Shown: one piece after another, positions 37,401 through 45,984 of the stretch
Layout of the letters: the number at the start of each line of letters is the position of its first letter
Numbering within the stretch: the first letter of the stretch is position 1
NCBI RefSeq assembly: GCF_014844035.1
Contig: NZ_CP062159.1
Coordinates: 372,001-436,000 of the forward strand
From: Flavobacterium sp. MDT1-60
Lineage (GTDB): Bacteria > Bacteroidota > Bacteroidia > Flavobacteriales > Flavobacteriaceae
Length of the DNA: 64,000 nucleotides
Direction: 5' to 3'
Made by a program: the position numbers and the translations under genes
The notes under the pieces: generated by a model
The model's database searches: none
Told to the model about the DNA's origin: nothing
What the model saw: only the letters and a program-made list of their open reading frames with translations

Positions 37401-40014
37401 AACAGAGCTATATTGTCAATCTAATCAATTAACAAACTTGGATATAAGCAAAAATAAAGCTTTAGAATTTTTAAATTGTTCAAAAAATCAGCTAACCACT
37501 TTGGATGTTAGCGTAAATACTGCCTTAGTCGGTTTATATTCTAATTCTAATCAATTAACGAATCTAAATTTGAAGAATGCAAACAATGTTAAATTTGCAT
37601 ATCTAAATCTTATAGACAATCCAAATTTAAGCTGTATAAAAGTAGATGATGTTGATTTTGCTAACGAAAACTGGTCCGCTAAAAAAGATGCTACAGCTTC
37701 ATTTTCATTGGACTGTTTGCCTACATATACCTTAATTCCTGATAGTAATTTTGAAAATAAATTAATCGCTTTAGGAATTGATTCTGGAACTGCTGACGGA
37801 AAAGTTTTGAGTTCAAATATTAGTTCGGTTACAGAATTAAATCTGTATGGTGCAAATATTAGCGATTTAACAGGAATACAAAATTTTAAAGCCCTAGACT
37901 CTTTAAACGTAATGTCAAACAAATTGATTGCTTTAGATCTTTCTAAAAATTTGGCATTAAAATATCTTCTTGCCAATTATAATAATTTAACAGAGATTGA
38001 TCTTTCTAAAAATGTGGGTCTTGAAAACTTAAACTTAGCCAATAATAGCTTAAAAAACATAAATGTTTCAAAAAACCTAAGTTTGTTGTATTTTGTTTGT
38101 TCAACTAACCAATTAACTACTGTAGATGTTTCAAATAATAAATTATTACGACTATTATGGTGTGAAAGAAATCAAATAACAAACTTAGATGTTTCCAAAA
38201 ATACTGCTTTGTCTACAATTCTCTGCTCAGAAAATCCATTGCTGACCAATGTAAATTTAAAAAATGGAAATAATGGTTCTATACAATTGGAACCTTATGT
38301 AATTAACTTTTCAAAAAATCCTTTACTAACGTGTATTGTTGTTGACAATGCGATTTATTCTAATGAAAAATGGTCTGGCTTCAAAGATTCTACGGCATCT
38401 TACTCAACTGTAGACTGCGCTCAGATTACCGCAATACCTGATCCTGCTTTTGAAGACAAATTAATAGCGTTAAAAATTGACAATGATGGTAAAAACGGAT
38501 CTGTTTTAAATAGTAGTATTTCAAGTGTAACTTCTTTAAATCTCTTAGCTAGCAATATCAAAGACTTAACAGGAATTAAAGGTTTCACAAGTTTACAAAC
38601 TCTTAATTGTAGCGGAAATCAATTAGCAACTCTGGATATTTCACAAAATAAAAATTTGACTTCGCTTGATTGCAGCAGTAATAAATTATTATCTCTAAAC
38701 CTGAAAAACGGAAACAATAAAAACTTTAAGAATTCTAACTTTACCAAAAATTTAGATTTAAGTTGTATTCAGGTTGATGATCAAGCTTATTCAAACCAAA
38801 ATTGGACAAGTTTTAAAGACAATACCGCAAATTACAACGTAGATTGTACTATCTATACAATACTTAATGACAGTAGTTTTGAACAAAAGTTGATTGATTT
38901 GGGAATTGATAAAGATGGCCTTAACGGAAAAATAGCCACCGCCGATATTAGCAGTATTACATATCTGGATCTTTCTGGTGCTAATATTACAGATATATCA
39001 GGAATTGAAAATTTTACTGCCTTAACTTATTTAGATCTTTCTTCTAATAACTTAAATGTAATAGATGTAAGTAAAAATACGTCTCTTATGAAACTAGATT
39101 TATACAATAATCATTTAACGAGTTTGGATGTCACTAAGAATACTAAGCTTTTAAATTTAAGTGTAGCAGAAAACCAAATCATTAATCTGGATATTTCTCA
39201 AAATAAAGCACTTCTTTTTGTCAATGTTTCTGATAATTTACTCACGAATTTTGACTTAACATCAAATACAGCATTAACAATGATTGATTGCAGCGAAAAT
39301 AATTTAACAAAATTAAATGTTTCAAATGCACCCGATTTGACTTATTTAGTTTGCGGGCAAAATAATATTGCTTCATTAGATCTTTCCGTAAATACAAAAC
39401 TGGAAAATTTATATTGCTATAATAATGCATTAACTGTTTTGGATCTTAGCAAAAATGTTCAACTGAAAAGATTAAATGCTTCATGGAATCAATTGACAAA
39501 TGTCGATTTATCTCACAACCCTTTATTAGAGTTGGTGTTCTTAGAATTCAATCCTCTAACATCGTTGAATGTCCAGAATGGAAATAATAAAAACTTCATT
39601 TTACCATCACAATCTGGCAAAAAATCTGAAACTGCAATATACACGAGTTTTCTAGGTAATAAAACACTTGGTTGTATCAAAGTTGATGATCCGGCATATT
39701 CAAATGCCAATTGGTCTAAAATTAAAGAAGAAAGTACTGTTTATTCTGCAACTTGTTCTTTAGGTCTGGAAGAATCGATTTTTGATAAAGCAGTTGTATA
39801 TCCAAATCCAACAAAAGGCGAAGTAAACATCAACAATATCGCTTTAGACAAAGTAACCGTTTACAATACAACAGGACAATTGGTAAAATCATTTACTTTA
39901 GATTCTGGTAATACAAACAATAGCATAGATTTATCCGGATTACCGACAGGAGTTTATTATATATACCTAATAAATCAGGATGCGGCTTCTGCTAAAAAAA
40001 TTATACTCGAATAA
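34420..40014 (+). CDS. Giant T9SS-secreted mosaic protein: RCC1, SprB, LamG and LRR domains (1864 aa)
   Basis: A signal peptide (1-19) is followed by seven RCC1-like repeats (~20-365, with LWAWGSNKEGQLGDGT-type cores). Two SprB-like repeats follow (~370-530; INCFGDKNGSASVTAVSGG, then NNGSLTATANGGTLPYQYA), then an Ig-like stretch and a LamG/concanavalin-like domain (~605-805; YYPFNGNANDQSG to SIDDIAIWNRVLTPQEI). Four LRR blocks begin near residues 811, 1103, 1337 and 1480 with the same IPDxxFExxLI header as the first giant protein. The type A T9SS tail begins VVYPNPTKG near residue 1790. The make-up points to a surface or released adhesin; some SprB-repeat proteins act in gliding, but no such role is shown here. 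Confidence 0.85.
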   Translation: MKKTLLLLLIFSCLQINAQCWKTVTAGYSYTVATQTDNSLWSWGENKSGQLGDGTIISNNTPKKIGTATDWKIVVTGTNHTVALKNDGSLWAWGSNKEGQLGDGTSTNKSIPIRIGTDTNWQTVAAGNQYTVALKNDGTLWAWGDNYFGELGNGTSSGSSIPKQIGTATDWKSITVGYYHTIALKTDGTLWTWGGNNAGQLGDGTTSKSNSPKKIGIATDWKIICGGGSHTLAIKTDGSLWAWGQNKYGELGNGTTTDSYVPTKIGTATDWKSLGAAGDHTIAIKTDNSLWSWGYNYHNELGNGTSLNSLVPIQIGASKNWQDVHAGWYYTAAVSSDGVMWTFGDNADGQLGDGTNVNKNVPITVVCPSSLVITASQVNINCFGDKNGSASVTAVSGGIAPYTYLWSNGATTATITGLLAGNYTCTVTDASSLSITKSFVIAQPTLLNLIITSTNACNNNNNNGSLTATANGGTLPYQYAISPNFTYQSSNVFAGLSAGTYTINTKDANGCIVTNTTTITANNTPPPTASSQTFNNITTVADLKAVGLNLKWFSVPVGGTALNLSTVIQTGTYYISQTIDGCESTMRTSVNITVTVPSGNEPIPTNGLIVYYPFNGNANDQSGNGVNGNPQNLTLTTDRFGNSNAAYSFNGLNSGMSIYLANNPQATNTRTMTGWFKASDPVSSSAFDFCLASYGADADSFKITFYRKGYLDVNFDSQTFSSQKNYFNNEWTFFAMTFDDDTNVFSLYINNVLELTGTVNLFTKGFGGICNIGKNNANNYFEGSIDDIAIWNRVLTPQEISALYVPGNNINYTLIPDSNFEQKLINLGIDTDGLNGKVLTYNISTVKFLDLTKSNISDLTGIQDFVSLTDLYCGQNSLTTLNVSKNTALTTLDCNNNKITSLDVSNNIALLNLSCYSNQLTALDVKVNTALTKLDSGSNKYTALDVSSNTALTFLGCNTSQLTSLDVSKNTALNLLDCRENKLTQLDVSKINTLTELYCQSNQLTNLDISKNKALEFLNCSKNQLTTLDVSVNTALVGLYSNSNQLTNLNLKNANNVKFAYLNLIDNPNLSCIKVDDVDFANENWSAKKDATASFSLDCLPTYTLIPDSNFENKLIALGIDSGTADGKVLSSNISSVTELNLYGANISDLTGIQNFKALDSLNVMSNKLIALDLSKNLALKYLLANYNNLTEIDLSKNVGLENLNLANNSLKNINVSKNLSLLYFVCSTNQLTTVDVSNNKLLRLLWCERNQITNLDVSKNTALSTILCSENPLLTNVNLKNGNNGSIQLEPYVINFSKNPLLTCIVVDNAIYSNEKWSGFKDSTASYSTVDCAQITAIPDPAFEDKLIALKIDNDGKNGSVLNSSISSVTSLNLLASNIKDLTGIKGFTSLQTLNCSGNQLATLDISQNKNLTSLDCSSNKLLSLNLKNGNNKNFKNSNFTKNLDLSCIQVDDQAYSNQNWTSFKDNTANYNVDCTIYTILNDSSFEQKLIDLGIDKDGLNGKIATADISSITYLDLSGANITDISGIENFTALTYLDLSSNNLNVIDVSKNTSLMKLDLYNNHLTSLDVTKNTKLLNLSVAENQIINLDISQNKALLFVNVSDNLLTNFDLTSNTALTMIDCSENNLTKLNVSNAPDLTYLVCGQNNIASLDLSVNTKLENLYCYNNALTVLDLSKNVQLKRLNASWNQLTNVDLSHNPLLELVFLEFNPLTSLNVQNGNNKNFILPSQSGKKSETAIYTSFLGNKTLGCIKVDDPAYSNANWSKIKEESTVYSATCSLGLEESIFDKAVVYPNPTKGEVNINNIALDKVTVYNTTGQLVKSFTLDSGNTNNSIDLSGLPTGVYYIYLINQDAASAKKIILE

Positions 40015-40032
40015 CTAATAATTTTCCATAAT

Positions 40033-40078
40033 GCAAAAATCCCATTTTCGTTCTGTCGAAAATGGGATTTTTGCTGTT
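40033..40078 (+). terminator. Terminator of the second giant gene
   Basis: An 18-bp perfect stem (40033-40050 with 40057-40074, loop TTCTGT) overlaps a TTTTT run, with a further T run after it. Confidence 0.88.
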
Positions 40079-40091
40079 TTATTACTTTGAT

Positions 40092-40208
40092 TTCTACATC
40101 AAAATTTCGTTGGCTTATAATGACAAACCTAAGGGCGATACCTCAAATACGGCTACGTTTTTCAAACAAGGTTTGGATGGAAATCAGACTAAATTATTTC
40201 TAATTTAA
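40092..40208 (+). pseudogene. Possible gene-end relic
   Basis: An open frame without a good start reads LAYNDKPKGDTSNTATFFKQ in the middle and ends with TAA at 40206-40208. Its amino-acid make-up looks protein-like, but it has no start codon, no ribosome site and no recognised family. It may be the 3' end of a lost gene, or chance. Confidence 0.2.
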
Positions 40209-40217
40209 AGCATAAAA

Positions 40218-40244
40218 AAAGGGCCGTCTAAATGACAGCCCTTT
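40218..40244 (-). terminator. Terminator for the minus-strand pair
   Basis: An 11-bp stem with one mismatch (40218-40228 with 40234-40244) is followed, on the minus strand, by a T run. It ends the 41921/40268 operon. Confidence 0.75.
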
Positions 40245-40267
40245 CTTAAATTATTTATGAAACAGAA

Positions 40268-41914
40268 TTATGAGTTACCACATAATTTAGTATAATCATC
40301 AAACATTTTGATATAAGTTTCTTTGTTTTCAAAGTCATAAGCACCTTTGTCAATACTTTCGATCATTTGTGGACAATCAGAAAAATATTCTCTTAATGCT
40401 TTTCTTCTTCCAAGGAAAACTGGTGGACTAAAGAATTCATCCTGAGCTGGTTTTTTCAAAGAATAATCATCCTGTGGAAAGAATTCATGATACAATGAAA
40501 CTTTACCTCCTTTTTTAACCTCTTCAAACAATGAATATCTTTTTGTATTGGTTTCCACTTTATCACCTAATGATACTAAAGGCACTCCTCTTCCTGCTTT
40601 ACCTACGATATACATTCTACCTTCATTATCTTTAATGTTAACAACCTTTTTTAAGTTTGTTTTTTCAGGTTTTTTCTGTCCGTCAATATAGATTCTAACA
40701 CTACTTTTTTCTGAACCAATACCATCCATCATAGCTCTAAAACCAGATACAGTTTGTTCTGTTCTCAAATCTACCAATTCTGGGAAATCACTGATAATTC
40801 TAACTTTACCTTTGAAAACTTTTGCATCTACATCTAAAACTTCTCCGTCAAACTCAGCATATTTAAACGCATTAGGTGATTTTTTGTAAGCAGCCAAAAC
40901 TGGTTCTGCCTGAATAGCTTCAATTGTAAATGCTTTTTCAGTAATCTTTTTATATTTGTCAATATCTTCAATTACACGCGTTAAGTAAGGATAATCATCT
41001 CTCATACCTAAAAAGCTTTTTTCATTTTCTTTTACTCCAGGCATATATTTATTAGCCTCATCAACATTTCCTAAAAGAATATAAGTAGCAACTAAATTAT
41101 AGTTGGCACTAAATCTTATTTTTTTAGCCAAATCTTCATCTTCTTTATCCTGAAAATTCACATACTCTAACCAGTATTTTTGTGCTTCTCCAAATAAATC
41201 AGCCCAATTTTCTCTGTCTACATCCACTAAAGTTGGCAAAACCTGCACAGATTGATTGAACTCGTCTACATTAAAAGTAGATTTTGATTTTTTCTTCTTT
41301 TCAAGATCAACATATTTTAATTTGTTAATCGCCGGACCGTACAAGTAAAATCCTTCAAACTCAGCAATCATCGCATTAAAATTGTCACTTAATATTTTAC
41401 TAGCTAAATTGTCATAAGTGTCTGATGGATTTGTAACAAACATACATACTTTAGGAGTCGTGTATCTTTTGTAAATTACTTTTCCTGATTTATCTGAGAT
41501 TTCTAAATTAGACTCTAAACCAATATAATAAGCAGGTGCTTTTTGGTAATAAGTTTCTAAATAATCCTCATCATGTACTAACTCATAACGAGTTAAATTG
41601 TATTTGATTTTAAAATCTCCATCATTACTCTTCTTTAAACCTGATATTGAGAAACTTTCATTGAATTTTTCTGCTGAAAAAGGTAGTTTTCTAAGATTGA
41701 AACTGCTTTCTAAACCTGGTGAGAGGTCTAAAACCATTTCGTATGATTTATACTTTCCGTACTTAGTATCTACTGGCGGAACTGGTCCACGTAAATTTAG
41801 TCTGTTTGTAATGGCAGTCGTCTTACCAGTAGCCATTGAAGTCATCTGACCACAAACAGTTTGATTTATACCAGTAAGTACCAGTAATAAAATAATTTTT
41901 GTAATGTTTTTCAT
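40268..41914 (-). CDS. Secreted protein of unknown function, second of a related pair
   Basis: This 548-aa protein has a signal peptide (~1-22, VCGQ). Its N-terminal half is beta-rich (LRGPVPPVDTKYGKYKSYEM, then LSPGLESSFNL). The middle contains RFSANYNLVATYILLGNVDEANKYM, a TPR-like helical hairpin. The upstream gene has the corresponding RYSAYYNLAVIYIMLDQPEKA stretch, so the two appear related. I recognise no catalytic motif. It starts 6 bases after the partner gene on the same strand, so they form an operon. There is no T9SS tail, so it is probably periplasmic. Confidence 0.6.
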   Translation of the reverse strand: MKNITKIILLLVLTGINQTVCGQMTSMATGKTTAITNRLNLRGPVPPVDTKYGKYKSYEMVLDLSPGLESSFNLRKLPFSAEKFNESFSISGLKKSNDGDFKIKYNLTRYELVHDEDYLETYYQKAPAYYIGLESNLEISDKSGKVIYKRYTTPKVCMFVTNPSDTYDNLASKILSDNFNAMIAEFEGFYLYGPAINKLKYVDLEKKKKSKSTFNVDEFNQSVQVLPTLVDVDRENWADLFGEAQKYWLEYVNFQDKEDEDLAKKIRFSANYNLVATYILLGNVDEANKYMPGVKENEKSFLGMRDDYPYLTRVIEDIDKYKKITEKAFTIEAIQAEPVLAAYKKSPNAFKYAEFDGEVLDVDAKVFKGKVRIISDFPELVDLRTEQTVSGFRAMMDGIGSEKSSVRIYIDGQKKPEKTNLKKVVNIKDNEGRMYIVGKAGRGVPLVSLGDKVETNTKRYSLFEEVKKGGKVSLYHEFFPQDDYSLKKPAQDEFFSPPVFLGRRKALREYFSDCPQMIESIDKGAYDFENKETYIKMFDDYTKLCGNS

Positions 41915-41920
41915 GTATTT

Positions 41921-43054
41921 CTATTTAAGGGCTGGGTTATGTGTGGTATTCAATTTCGACGCTTTAAAACTTGCGATTAATTTATTAGCTTTTTCGATTA
42001 AACCTTTTCCGTCGCTTTTATCGTAATCATTAGCAATTAATTTTTCTGATTCAGCAATCGCTTTTTCTGGCTGATCTAACATTATATAAATAACAGCCAA
42101 ATTATAGTAGGCAGAATATCTCAATTTACGAGAAGGTTTGTTGTCTTCCGGATACTTCGTTTTCAAAGAATCAAAATATTCAATTAAAGGCTGCATGTTT
42201 GATTTTAGATCATCTATCGGTTCATCAGCCTTCATCGTAGCGAACAAAGCTTTAACCGCCTGAATTGCTTCAATTTGAGCATTTCCTTCATCGCTTTTAG
42301 CATCCAAAATCCAAAGGATCTCATTATCATTTTTAGGTTTAAACCCGTAAGTATAATTGATATTAGCATTAAAATTATTTAATGAATTATCTGCAAATTC
42401 TCTAAGCTTTTGGTCACGGATCGCACCTCTGTTTAGACGAAATTCCTTCATTGGTGCAGAAGGATCTGTATACTCTTTTGATTTATACTCTAATGTTCCG
42501 TTAAAACTAATGTTATAACCATCAGTAACAGCTGTAGTATCTTTTTTTACAACAGCATTTTTCAAAAATCGGTTAGTTGGGGCAGCAGCTTGTATCGTTT
42601 TTTCTGCCTGAACTTTTGCATCTGTTTCGGCCGGTGTATGTGGACCTTTTATTTTAGCATAACCTCTGGCAGCATATGTTGATGAAACAGAGTAGTATTC
42701 TGTTCTGCTGGTCACTCGTCCGTCTTTGTCTTTCTTTTCATCAACTCTGGTTTGAGGAGAAGCACCGCTTTCGACAAAATCTTCTAAATTAAGTTCGATA
42801 TCAACTGTACCGTTTTCCTCTACTTTTTTCCAGCCAAATATATTAATCTTGTCATTTAAACTGATTGGATCTACATAACTTTGCAAGGCTCCACCTAATC
42901 TAACTCTCGAAGAAAAAGTTCTTTTTTCAAATGGTACCGGCTCTTTTGGAAGAATTTGATAACTGACGTTAAAATAAAAACGATCCAAATCTACTTTCTG
43001 CGCTTTGGAGCTAAAAACAGACATGAATAAAATAAAAATAATGATTTTTTTCAT
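41921..43054 (-). CDS. Secreted TPR-like protein of unknown function, first of a related pair
   Basis: This 377-aa exported protein has a signal peptide of ~18 residues (FSSKAQ). A beta-rich N-terminal domain starts FYFNVSYQILPKEP. It has a lysine- and Ala-rich middle and a C-terminal TPR-like segment (YYNLAVIYIMLDQPEKAIAE) followed by a helical tail. The shared layout with the gene 6 bases downstream suggests old duplication and joint function, perhaps subunits of one periplasmic complex (inference). A promoter lies ~28-58 bases upstream. Confidence 0.6.
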   Translation of the reverse strand: MKKIIIFILFMSVFSSKAQKVDLDRFYFNVSYQILPKEPVPFEKRTFSSRVRLGGALQSYVDPISLNDKINIFGWKKVEENGTVDIELNLEDFVESGASPQTRVDEKKDKDGRVTSRTEYYSVSSTYAARGYAKIKGPHTPAETDAKVQAEKTIQAAAPTNRFLKNAVVKKDTTAVTDGYNISFNGTLEYKSKEYTDPSAPMKEFRLNRGAIRDQKLREFADNSLNNFNANINYTYGFKPKNDNEILWILDAKSDEGNAQIEAIQAVKALFATMKADEPIDDLKSNMQPLIEYFDSLKTKYPEDNKPSRKLRYSAYYNLAVIYIMLDQPEKAIAESEKLIANDYDKSDGKGLIEKANKLIASFKASKLNTTHNPALK

Positions 43055-43081
43055 AGGTTAATTATTAATAATTTTGAGCTA

Positions 43082-43112
43082 CAAACCTATTTATAATATT
43101 TCAAAAAAGCAA
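43082..43112 (-). promoter_or_regulatory. Promoter of the secreted pair
   Basis: On the minus strand, TTG (43112-43110), a 20-base spacer, then TAGGTTTG (43089-43082). It lies 27 bases before the ATG at 43054. Confidence 0.65.
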
Positions 43113-43339
43113 CTTTAAAACCCTGTAAAAGAAAGAAGTTCACATTAATTTTATGCACTCCTAAAGCGTAATCAATCAGACAGTTATAAAAATTTATTTG
43201 TTAAAAATTTCATTTCTAATTAACCTAAATAATCCTGTTAATGCGTTAATGAAATACAGATTTTACTTAGATAAAAAACGAAGACTTTTATCTTTAAAAT
43301 GCATAAAGAAATCTATACTATTTCACCTCAATAAATATA

Positions 43340-44196
43340 TCAGAAAATATCTTCGCAAGTGAAGACCTCTTTTAAGCGAACGCCTTTTTCAGTATGCTCA
43401 ACCGTTATTATTTGGTTATGAGCGTCATGCTCCAGGAATAAATAATAATTCTGATCAGCGGCAGCGTTTAGTAATTTTGACTTTTCGGGCATGGTCAATA
43501 GTGGTCGGGTATCATAACCCATTACATAAGGAAGTGGAATATGTCCGGCTGTCGCCAATAAATCGGCACAAAAAACAATCGTTTTATCTTTATATTGAAT
43601 ATGTGGAATCATCTGTTTTTCGGTATGGCCATCAACATAAAAAATTCCAAAATTCATTTCTTCAGAAAAGCCAAAATCAGCATCAGGACGTTTTATAAAA
43701 TTCAATTGCCCACTTTCCTTCATTGGTAAAATATTCTCCGATAAAAAGAAGCTTTTTCCCTCGGATTTGGTTTAGTTGCCCATTCCCAATGCTTTTCATT
43801 AGTCCAATATTTAGCATTTTTAAACGCAGGCTCATATCCGGTTTTATCAGCGTTCCATTGCACACTTCCTCCACAATGATCAAAGTGTAAATGTGTCATA
43901 AAAACATCAATAATATCGTCTCGCTGAAAACCATATTTTGCCAACGATTTGTCAATCGAATGCGATCCCCAAAGCGAATAATAACCAAAAAATTTCTCTG
44001 ATTGTTTGTCTCCCATTCCGGTATCAATCAAAATCAGGCGATTTTGATCTTCAATAAGCATACAACGCGCTGCAATATCAATTAAATTGTTCGCATCGGC
44101 CGGATTCGTTTTGTTCCAAATTGTTTTAGGAACAACGCCAAACATGGCACCTCCGTCTAATTTAAAATTTCCGGATTCTATTGGGTAAAGTTTCAT
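43340..44196 (-). pseudogene. MBL-fold metallo-hydrolase, frameshifted
   Basis: Two abutting frames together make one ~285-aa hydrolase. The first (44196-43720) has NFKLDGGAMFGVVPKTIW, LIDTGMGDK and the metal motif THLHFDH (H102, H104, D106, H107). The second (from ~43740 to 43340) supplies FYVDGHTEKQMIPHI, VFCADLLATAGH and LEHDAH, the downstream metal ligands. The break is at a T5 run on the coding strand (43743-43747); with one more T the text reads SFLSENILP and joins cleanly. The intact enzyme would resemble lactonase-like or other small MBL hydrolases. Either a real inactivation or a sequencing slip. Confidence 0.8.
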
Positions 44197-44278
44197 GAGA
44201 ATATATTTCTAATGGAACAAATCTAGGAAATCCAATTTCCTTATACTAGAAATTTTCCTCTAAAATCTTTACAAGAAT

Positions 44279-45208
44279 TTATTCCAGGGTAATCGAAGTG
44301 TTTCCAAAAAGTTCCTGTTTGTCGAAGAAGTTGACAAAATAAGTTCCTTTGAGAAAATGACTTTCTTCAGAATTAAGAATTCCATAAACATTTGCAGGTT
44401 TTCCCTGAAAATCAACCGCTACAATAAAACTGTAAACTAAAGCTTTATCATTTCCGAATTCGATTAATTTATTTTCGCCTAAAACCGTATTTTTTTGATC
44501 CAAAACCTGAACATAAAAAATTCTCTTTCCAGTTTTTGCAATCGAATTTCCGTTTATAGTAAAGCTTACTTTGAGCTTTTGAGCATTTTTGGCTCTATCT
44601 GTTTCCAGTTCTTTTCCTGATTTTTTCTCAAGAAGCGCCACGACCTTAAAATTACTCATTGTTAATCTTGAAGCGTCCTTTAAAGTCGATTCCAGTTTCT
44701 TTTGCTTAGAAACCAAAGTGTCATTTTCAGCCTTTTGCTGATACATAACCACATTTTGATTCTCAATTTCAGTTAATAAATTTTTATTTTGAGACTTTAG
44801 TTTTTTAACCTCCAATACGTTCGAACTTAATGAAAGTCTCAGGTCAGAAAGTTGCTTGCGATATAACACTATTTGGTCCCTAGAAGGATTCTTTGATGCT
44901 CTGATGATTTCCATCAGATTTTCAACATTTCTTTTCTCAATTTCTAATTGCTGCGATAATGATGTCTTCTCTAAAATTGCAACATCATAAGCTAGTTTTA
45001 GAATATTTAAAGAATCCAGTATGTCTTTTTGAGCAAGTTCGCGCTCACTTAATAGTACAGTATTTTGTTTTTTATCTGTTATATTTTTAGACAAATCAAA
45101 ATTAAGATTTGATTCTTTACTAAAAATATAAAATGTAGCACCTAATCCAAAAACAAATAATAGTGCAAAAAGTGCTTTTGCCCACCCGTTTTTATGATGT
45201 TTTTTCAT
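44279..45208 (-). CDS. Membrane-anchored coiled-coil protein of unknown function
   Basis: This 309-aa protein has a short basic N-terminus (MKKHHKNGWAK), one membrane helix (~12-30) and a long coiled coil (~50-180, rich in Leu/Lys/Glu/Gln). A C-terminal beta-rich domain follows (~185-309; LKVSFTINGNSIAKTGKRI, FYVQVLDQKNTVLG). I chose the ATG at 45208: it has GGAG eight bases upstream, and the longer frame would start inside the -7 box TATTTTTG (45235-45228). Layout resembles periplasmic-facing, single-pass envelope proteins; no family named. Confidence 0.65.
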   Translation of the reverse strand: MKKHHKNGWAKALFALLFVFGLGATFYIFSKESNLNFDLSKNITDKKQNTVLLSERELAQKDILDSLNILKLAYDVAILEKTSLSQQLEIEKRNVENLMEIIRASKNPSRDQIVLYRKQLSDLRLSLSSNVLEVKKLKSQNKNLLTEIENQNVVMYQQKAENDTLVSKQKKLESTLKDASRLTMSNFKVVALLEKKSGKELETDRAKNAQKLKVSFTINGNSIAKTGKRIFYVQVLDQKNTVLGENKLIEFGNDKALVYSFIVAVDFQGKPANVYGILNSEESHFLKGTYFVNFFDKQELFGNTSITLE

Positions 45209-45227
45209 AATTACTCCTAATTTATCG

Positions 45228-45235
45228 CAAAAATA
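45228..45235 (-). promoter_or_regulatory. -7 box of the coiled-coil protein gene
   Basis: On the minus strand, TATTTTTG matches TAnnTTTG 19 bases before the ATG at 45208. No TTG is found at the expected distance. Confidence 0.5.
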
Positions 45236-45454
45236 CCACAATTTTACTAGTTGAAATACGTATAAATACGGTATTTTAACTTAAAAGAAACATTATTACC
45301 AAGTTTCAAATTAAAAATAAGAACTCATTTCAAATGCTTAAAAAAATAAGTTTTGTTTATTGTAAAATTGAATTTTATAAAACAAAATAACTTCTATCTA
45401 TTTTAACATTTGTTATAATAATGTGAACCGTTATGGAAAAAGGTTTTTAAGTCG

Positions 45455-45462
45455 TATCTTTG
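45455..45462 (+). promoter_or_regulatory. -7 box of the suf operon
   Basis: TATCTTTG matches TAnnTTTG, ~108 bases upstream of the sufA-like start, giving a leader of about 100 bases. The flanking 45242-45570 region is otherwise AT-rich and non-coding. Confidence 0.6.
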
Positions 45463-45570
45463 CAAACAATTTCATTTGAACATTGAAACACAGTACTTTA
45501 AAAATATAATATTTTGATTAGTATTTTAAAAGTGGATTTAAAATGAAAGAAAAAATAAATACCATATACA

Positions 45571-45900
45571 ATGATAAAAGTTTCTGATACAGCCAAAAAG
45601 AAAATCATCGACTTGATGAAAGATGATGGTTTTGATGCCGCACACGACTATGTACGCGTAGGTGTGAAAAGTGGTGGATGCTCTGGTTTGTCATATGATT
45701 TAAAATTTGATAAAACCAAAGGCGAAGACGATAAAATATTCGTAGACAACGACATAACAATTGCAGTGGAGAAAAAATCATTTCTATATTTAGCCGGAAC
45801 AATCTTAGAATTTTCTGGAGGGCTAAACGGAAAAGGATTTGTATTCAATAATCCAAATGCAAGCAGAACTTGTGGTTGCGGAGAATCATTCTCACTATAA
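45571..45900 (+). CDS. sufA: A-type iron-sulfur carrier (HesB/IscA/SufA family)
   Basis: This 109-aa protein has the three conserved Cys that bind the cluster: C37 (SGGCSGLSY) and C101/C103 (RTCGCGESF). It carries Fe-S clusters from the SUF scaffold to target proteins. It opens the suf gene set here, 84 bases before sufB, behind a TAnnTTTG box. Named sufA by context; sequence alone cannot separate SufA from IscA/ErpA types. Confidence 0.88.
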   Translation: MIKVSDTAKKKIIDLMKDDGFDAAHDYVRVGVKSGGCSGLSYDLKFDKTKGEDDKIFVDNDITIAVEKKSFLYLAGTILEFSGGLNGKGFVFNNPNASRTCGCGESFSL

Positions 45901-45984
45901 ATTAATATAAAGAATAACAAGACTAATGAAGAGTAATTCTTTGAAATTTTTGAAAAATTACATCTTTAAATCTTTACATCAAAA

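Noticed and set aside
34420..40014. Gliding adhesin SprB itself.
   Set aside because: Only two SprB-like repeats are present in a mosaic of RCC1, LamG and LRR domains, and the size is far below SprB.
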